From an uncultured Eubacteriales bacterium (GTDB lineage: Bacteria > Bacillota > Clostridia > Oscillospirales > CAG-272), in assembly GCA_934373635.1 (NCBI GenBank), contig CAKROZ010000001.1:271174-335173 (forward strand): DNA of 64,000 nucleotides, written 5' to 3'. A program made the translations under genes and the position numbers. Shown in pieces: positions 60,845 to 64,000 of the stretch. The notes under the pieces are model-generated. The model did no database searches, was not told the DNA's origin, and saw only the letters and a list, made by a program, of their open reading frames with translations. Each line of letters opens with the position of its first letter. The first letter of the stretch is position 1.

Positions 60845-61669
60845 ATGGAGATCTACAAGAACCCGGAGCTTCTGGCGCATATGAACAGCTTTTCTCTCCG
60901 AATTCTCGAGTACGGCGATGTGGACGCGGATACGACATGGCAGGCGGAGGGAGTTTGCTCCTCCTTTTCCCGCCTGTATCTTGTCACGGGGGGCGAAGGC
61001 TTTTTGCATACGGAGGAAGGCGAGATCCCCCTCACGGCGGAGCACGCCTATCTGATTCCCGCGGGGCTCCGCTATTCCTACGGGACACGGACGCATCTCG
61101 AAAAGCTCTTTTTTCATTTTAATCTCGTCCGCCCCGACGGCTACGATTACTTTCACCGTTTCGGGAAGGTCGCTGGCGTTCCTCTTTCCGGGACGGATGC
61201 GCGGGAACTCCGCCGCCTTTTTTACAGCGGAGAAACTTTCGCAAACGCAATGATAACCAAACTTTACATCTGCCGCATTTTATCGGAGATCCTCGCCGCC
61301 TATCCCTATCACCCCGCCTATACGGCAGGATTCACCTCGCGCACTGCCGCCGCCGTTTCCTATATTCGGGAGCACCTCTCCGCCACCCTCACGGTGCGGG
61401 AGGTCGCGGGCGCGCTCTTCGTCTCGGAAGGAACGCTGACGGGGGATTTCAAGCGTGAGGTCGGATGTCCCGTCTCCCGTTATATCGAGGATCGTGTCCT
61501 GCAAACGGCGGAGGAACAGCTCCTTTGCACCGAGCGCACGGTCAGTGAGATCGCCGCCGACTGCGGCTTCTGCGATCCCTTCTACTTTTCCCGCCGCTTT
61601 CATGCCGTCTTCGGCATGTCGCCCACTCGCTATCGGCAAGCCCTGCGCGCGGAGACGAGCGGAACCTGA
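60845..61669 (+). CDS. AraC-family transcriptional regulator
   Basis: The 274-residue protein has an N-terminal cupin-like sensing domain (GGEGFLHTEEGEIPLTAEHA, YLIPAGLRYSYG) and two C-terminal helix-turn-helix motifs (LTVREVAGALFVSEGTLTGD and ISEIAADCGFCDPFYFSRRF-like). AAGGAG stands at the right gap before ATG 60845. Being divergent from the GH29 gene, it probably activates it when fucosylated sugars are present (inference). It ends at a terminator shared with htpG. Confidence 0.92.
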   Translation: MEIYKNPELLAHMNSFSLRILEYGDVDADTTWQAEGVCSSFSRLYLVTGGEGFLHTEEGEIPLTAEHAYLIPAGLRYSYGTRTHLEKLFFHFNLVRPDGYDYFHRFGKVAGVPLSGTDARELRRLFYSGETFANAMITKLYICRILSEILAAYPYHPAYTAGFTSRTAAAVSYIREHLSATLTVREVAGALFVSEGTLTGDFKREVGCPVSRYIEDRVLQTAEEQLLCTERTVSEIAADCGFCDPFYFSRRFHAVFGMSPTRYRQALRAETSGT

Positions 61670-61711
61670 AAAAACACTTTCTCTGCCCGCCGCCCGGGGG
61701 AGAAAAGGAAA

Positions 61712-61752
61712 AGCCACCGCGGACGTGTGCGCGCCTGCGGTGGCTCTTTCTC
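61712..61752 (+). terminator. Terminator between the convergent AraC and htpG genes
   Basis: AGCCACCGC (61712-61720) pairs with GCGGTGGCT (61737-61745), then CTTTCTCTT; on the minus strand the arm is followed by TTTTCCTTTTC. It can serve both genes. Confidence 0.82.
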
Positions 61753-61763
61753 TTGTTATACTG

Positions 61764-63650
61764 TTATACCATCAATCCGGAGATCAGCTCGGTCAGCTCT
61801 GCGGGATTGTCTACCGAGAGCCCGCCGATAAGCCGAGCCTCCGCGTAGAGAATTTTTGCGTAGGTGGCGACCTTTTCCTTGTCGTTTGCAAACAATTCTT
61901 TTAGTTTTGACGCGATCGGATGCGCCGCATTGATCTCGAGCACTACGTTGGCGTGAATACCGTCGACCGCACCGGGCATCTTTTTCAGCACTTTCTCCAT
62001 CTCGACGGAAAGCTCGCCCTCACTGGTCAGGCAGACGGGATATTTCTTCATCGAGTTGCCAAAGCGGACGGCGCTCACGCTGTCACCGAGCGCTTCCTTC
62101 ATATAAGAGAGAAGCTCCTCGGCGCTCTTGTTTTCTTCCTCGAGCGTCTTCTTTTCTTCCTCGGTCGCGATGTCGAGCGCATCGGTCGTCACGTTCTTGA
62201 ATTCATGGTCGGCGTACTTTCCGATCATGCGGACGGCGAATTCGTCCACATCGTCGGTGAAGCAAAGGACCTCGTACCCCTTTTCCATGACCGCTTCCAC
62301 CTGCGGGAGCATCTTGATCTTGTCGATCGTCTCGCCCGCGGCGTAGTAGATGGCTTTTTGTTCTTCCTTCATGCCGTCGGTGTATTCCTTCAGCGTCAGC
62401 ATCTTTCCGTCCTTCGCCGAGGGGAAGAGGATGAGATCCTGAAGAACTTCCTTGTGCATTCCGTAGTCGCTGTAAAGCCCGTATTTCAGCTGTACGCCGA
62501 ATTCCTTGTAGAACTTTTCGTACGCCTCTCTGTCGGACGTGAGCATCTTTTCAAGCTCCGACTTGATCTTCTTCTCGATCGCCTTCGCCATCACTTTAAG
62601 CTGACGGTCGTGCTGAAGCATCTCACGGGAGATGTTGAGAGACAGATCGGCGGAATCCACGAGTCCCTTGACGAATCCGAAGTAGTCGGGCAGAAGGTCG
62701 GCGCACTTTTCCATAATCATGACGCCGCTCGAGTAAAGCTCAAGCCCCTTCTCGTATTCCTTCGTGTAGTAATTGTAAGGCGCGTGCGAGGGGATGAAGA
62801 GCAGTGCCGTATAGGTTGCCGTACCTTCGGATTTTTGCGTGATGACACGCGCGGGCGCCTCGTAATCGTAGAATTTTTCGGTGTAGAAATTCTTGTATTC
62901 CTCTTCGGTGACCTCGGACGGATTCTTCTTCCAGAGGGGGATCATGCTGTTGAGCGTTTCCACCTCGGTGACCGTCTCGTATTCGTCCTCCTTGCCGCCT
63001 TCCTTTTTCTTTTCCTTTGTTACCTCCATGCAGATGGGGTAGCGAATGTAGTCGGAATACTTCTTGACAAGAGAACGGAGCTTGTATTCCTCGAGGTAGT
63101 CGGAATATTTTTCATCCTCCGTGTCCGCCTTGATGTGCAGGATGATGTCGGTGCCAACCCCGTCGCGCTCCCCTTCACCGAGCGTGTAGCCGTCCACTCC
63201 CTCGGATTCCCATACATTCGCTTTTTCCGCACCGTAGGGACGGGAGATGACCGTGATCTTGTCCGCCACCATGAACGCGGAGTAGAATCCGACGCCGAAC
63301 TGACCGATGATGTCGACCTCCTCCGATTTTTCGTTGTCATGCTTGAAGTCGAAGGAACCGCTCTTCGCGATCGTGCCGAGGTTGTTTTCGAGCTCTTCGG
63401 CACTCATGCCGCACCCGTTGTCCGAGACGGTGAGCGTCCGCGCCTCCTTGTCCGCCTTCAGGAAGATCCGAAGGTCGCCGCGCGCAAGATTCATCGACCC
63501 GTCGGTCAGAGAGCGGAACCACAGCTTGTCGATCGCGTCGCTCGCGTTGGAGATCAGCTCGCGCAGAAAGATCTCCTTGTGTGTGTAGATCGAATTAATC
63601 ATCATGTCGAGCAGCTTTTGCGATTCGGTCTTGAATTGTTTTTTCTTCAT
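61764..63650 (-). CDS. htpG: Hsp90-family chaperone HtpG
   Basis: The 628-residue chaperone refolds and remodels proteins with ATP. The GHKL ATPase domain has LRELISNASDAIDKL, VSDNGCGMSAEELENNLGTI, IGQFGVGFYSAFMVADKI and the lid region. The middle domain has YNYYTKEYEKGLELYSSGV, and the C-terminal dimer part is complete. GGAGG is 10 bases before ATG 63650. A CIRCE element and a strong promoter upstream show heat-shock control by HrcA. Confidence 0.96.
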   Translation of the reverse strand: MKKKQFKTESQKLLDMMINSIYTHKEIFLRELISNASDAIDKLWFRSLTDGSMNLARGDLRIFLKADKEARTLTVSDNGCGMSAEELENNLGTIAKSGSFDFKHDNEKSEEVDIIGQFGVGFYSAFMVADKITVISRPYGAEKANVWESEGVDGYTLGEGERDGVGTDIILHIKADTEDEKYSDYLEEYKLRSLVKKYSDYIRYPICMEVTKEKKKEGGKEDEYETVTEVETLNSMIPLWKKNPSEVTEEEYKNFYTEKFYDYEAPARVITQKSEGTATYTALLFIPSHAPYNYYTKEYEKGLELYSSGVMIMEKCADLLPDYFGFVKGLVDSADLSLNISREMLQHDRQLKVMAKAIEKKIKSELEKMLTSDREAYEKFYKEFGVQLKYGLYSDYGMHKEVLQDLILFPSAKDGKMLTLKEYTDGMKEEQKAIYYAAGETIDKIKMLPQVEAVMEKGYEVLCFTDDVDEFAVRMIGKYADHEFKNVTTDALDIATEEEKKTLEEENKSAEELLSYMKEALGDSVSAVRFGNSMKKYPVCLTSEGELSVEMEKVLKKMPGAVDGIHANVVLEINAAHPIASKLKELFANDKEKVATYAKILYAEARLIGGLSVDNPAELTELISGLMV

Positions 63651-63710
63651 ATTATATATACCTCCTTCTGCCGATAGGGCAGCTCATGTAACAAAATCCG
63701 GTAGCCGAAG

Positions 63711-63734
63711 AAAAGCCCCGTTCCGGGGAACGGG
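63711..63734 (-). promoter_or_regulatory. Hairpin in the htpG leader
   Basis: CCCGTTCC (63717-63724) pairs with GGAACGGG (63727-63734); read on the minus strand it is followed by GCTTTTC. It resembles a weak terminator inside the leader and could attenuate htpG or fold as a temperature-sensitive element. Confidence 0.5.
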
Positions 63735-63769
63735 CGCCTTGCGGAGTGAGGGAAGCGTTTGCCCATGAT

Positions 63770-63796
63770 TTAGCACTCACATCTTCCGACTGCTAA
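63770..63796. promoter_or_regulatory. CIRCE element (HrcA operator)
   Basis: TTAGCACTC, nine bases, GACTGCTAA: this differs from the CIRCE consensus (TTAGCACTC-N9-GAGTGCTAA) at one base. It lies just downstream of the htpG -10 box, where HrcA would block start of transcription. Confidence 0.9.
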
Positions 63797-63800
63797 TGCT

Positions 63801-63829
63801 ATTATAGCACCGTGTTTTCCCGTTGTCAA
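63801..63829 (-). promoter_or_regulatory. SigA-type promoter of htpG
   Basis: On the minus strand TTGACA (63829-63824) and TATAAT (63806-63801) have 17-bp spacing. The leader is about 140 nt. Confidence 0.9.
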
Positions 63830-63941
63830 GCCCTTCGGAAAAGTTTTTTGTGATATTTTACAACTTTCACGGGAGCTTCCCCCGTTTTGTTCACACAAAT
63901 GCAAAAAAACAGAAAAATTTTATTTTTTTTGCGAAAACCCC

Positions 63942-63970
63942 TTGACAAGAGAGGGAAAAAGGGATATAAT
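63942..63970 (+). promoter_or_regulatory. SigA-type promoter reading out of the right edge
   Basis: TTGACA (63942-63947) and TATAAT (63965-63970) are a perfect pair with 17-bp spacing. The gene it drives lies beyond the window. Confidence 0.85.
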
Positions 63971-64000
63971 AGACAAGCCGATTTAAGGAAGGCGGTCAAA

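Noticed and set aside
61920..63677. A 585-codon plus-strand open frame opposite htpG
   Set aside because: Antisense shadow; htpG has all GHKL motifs and its own promoter.

Overview
The window looks like a chromosomal segment of a Gram-positive, probably spore-forming member of the class Clostridia (Eubacteriales; an Oscillospiraceae-type gut lineage would fit, but I cannot place it further). The reasons are strong Shine-Dalgarno sites before almost every gene, consensus TTGACA-N17-TATAAT promoters in AT-rich gaps of otherwise GC-rich DNA, a SipL-type DUF3794/LysM spore protein, a HrcA/CIRCE-controlled htpG, zinc-ribbon ribosomal proteins, and a PolA without proofreading motifs. No rRNA, tRNA, CRISPR array, prophage or plasmid gene was found.

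Layout. 1-6.3 kb: a possible operon of a duplicated DUF1538 membrane protein, a 21-codon overlapping ORF, a two-domain PII-like protein, pyruvate kinase, cardiolipin synthase and a NagD-type HAD phosphatase whose 3' end has been amplified into degenerate tandem repeats. 6.6-9.1 kb: feoAB ferrous iron uptake, then a 178-bp MITE-like element. 9.3-13.0 kb: a LysR regulator and a methionine-type ABC importer (metQ, metN, metI); the binding protein is circularly permuted. 13.1-18.3 kb: a monocistronic 76-aa protein, then a minus-strand operon for a surface sialate-O-acetylesterase-like protein and a lipoprotein with MBG-like and BspA-type leucine-rich repeats. 18.5-22.4 kb: prfC, trmB and a tandem double RadC protein. 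22.6-36.6 kb: rpoB-rpoC, a GT2 glycosyltransferase, then rpsL-rpsG-fusA-tuf. 36.6-43.0 kb: repeat-rich non-coding DNA around the sipL-like gene, then polA with an upstream membrane protein. 43.2-59.2 kb: the S10, spc and alpha ribosomal clusters fused into one run from rpsJ to rplQ with secY, adk, map, infA and rpoA. 59.3-64 kb: an alpha-L-fucosidase divergent from an AraC regulator, then htpG, and a promoter that fires out of the right edge.

Most of the window is housekeeping: transcription (rpoA, rpoB, rpoC), translation (27 ribosomal protein genes, fusA, tuf, infA, prfC), protein export and processing (secY, map, htpG), and nucleotide and DNA work (adk, polA). The unusual items are the circularly permuted MetQ, the tandem RadC with two intact JAMM motifs, the micro-ORF linking DUF1538 to the double PII protein, an infA gene that appears to start with CUG, and four sets of degenerate minisatellites that sit just 3' of genes, two of them beside a pair of direct repeats flanking the sipL-like gene.
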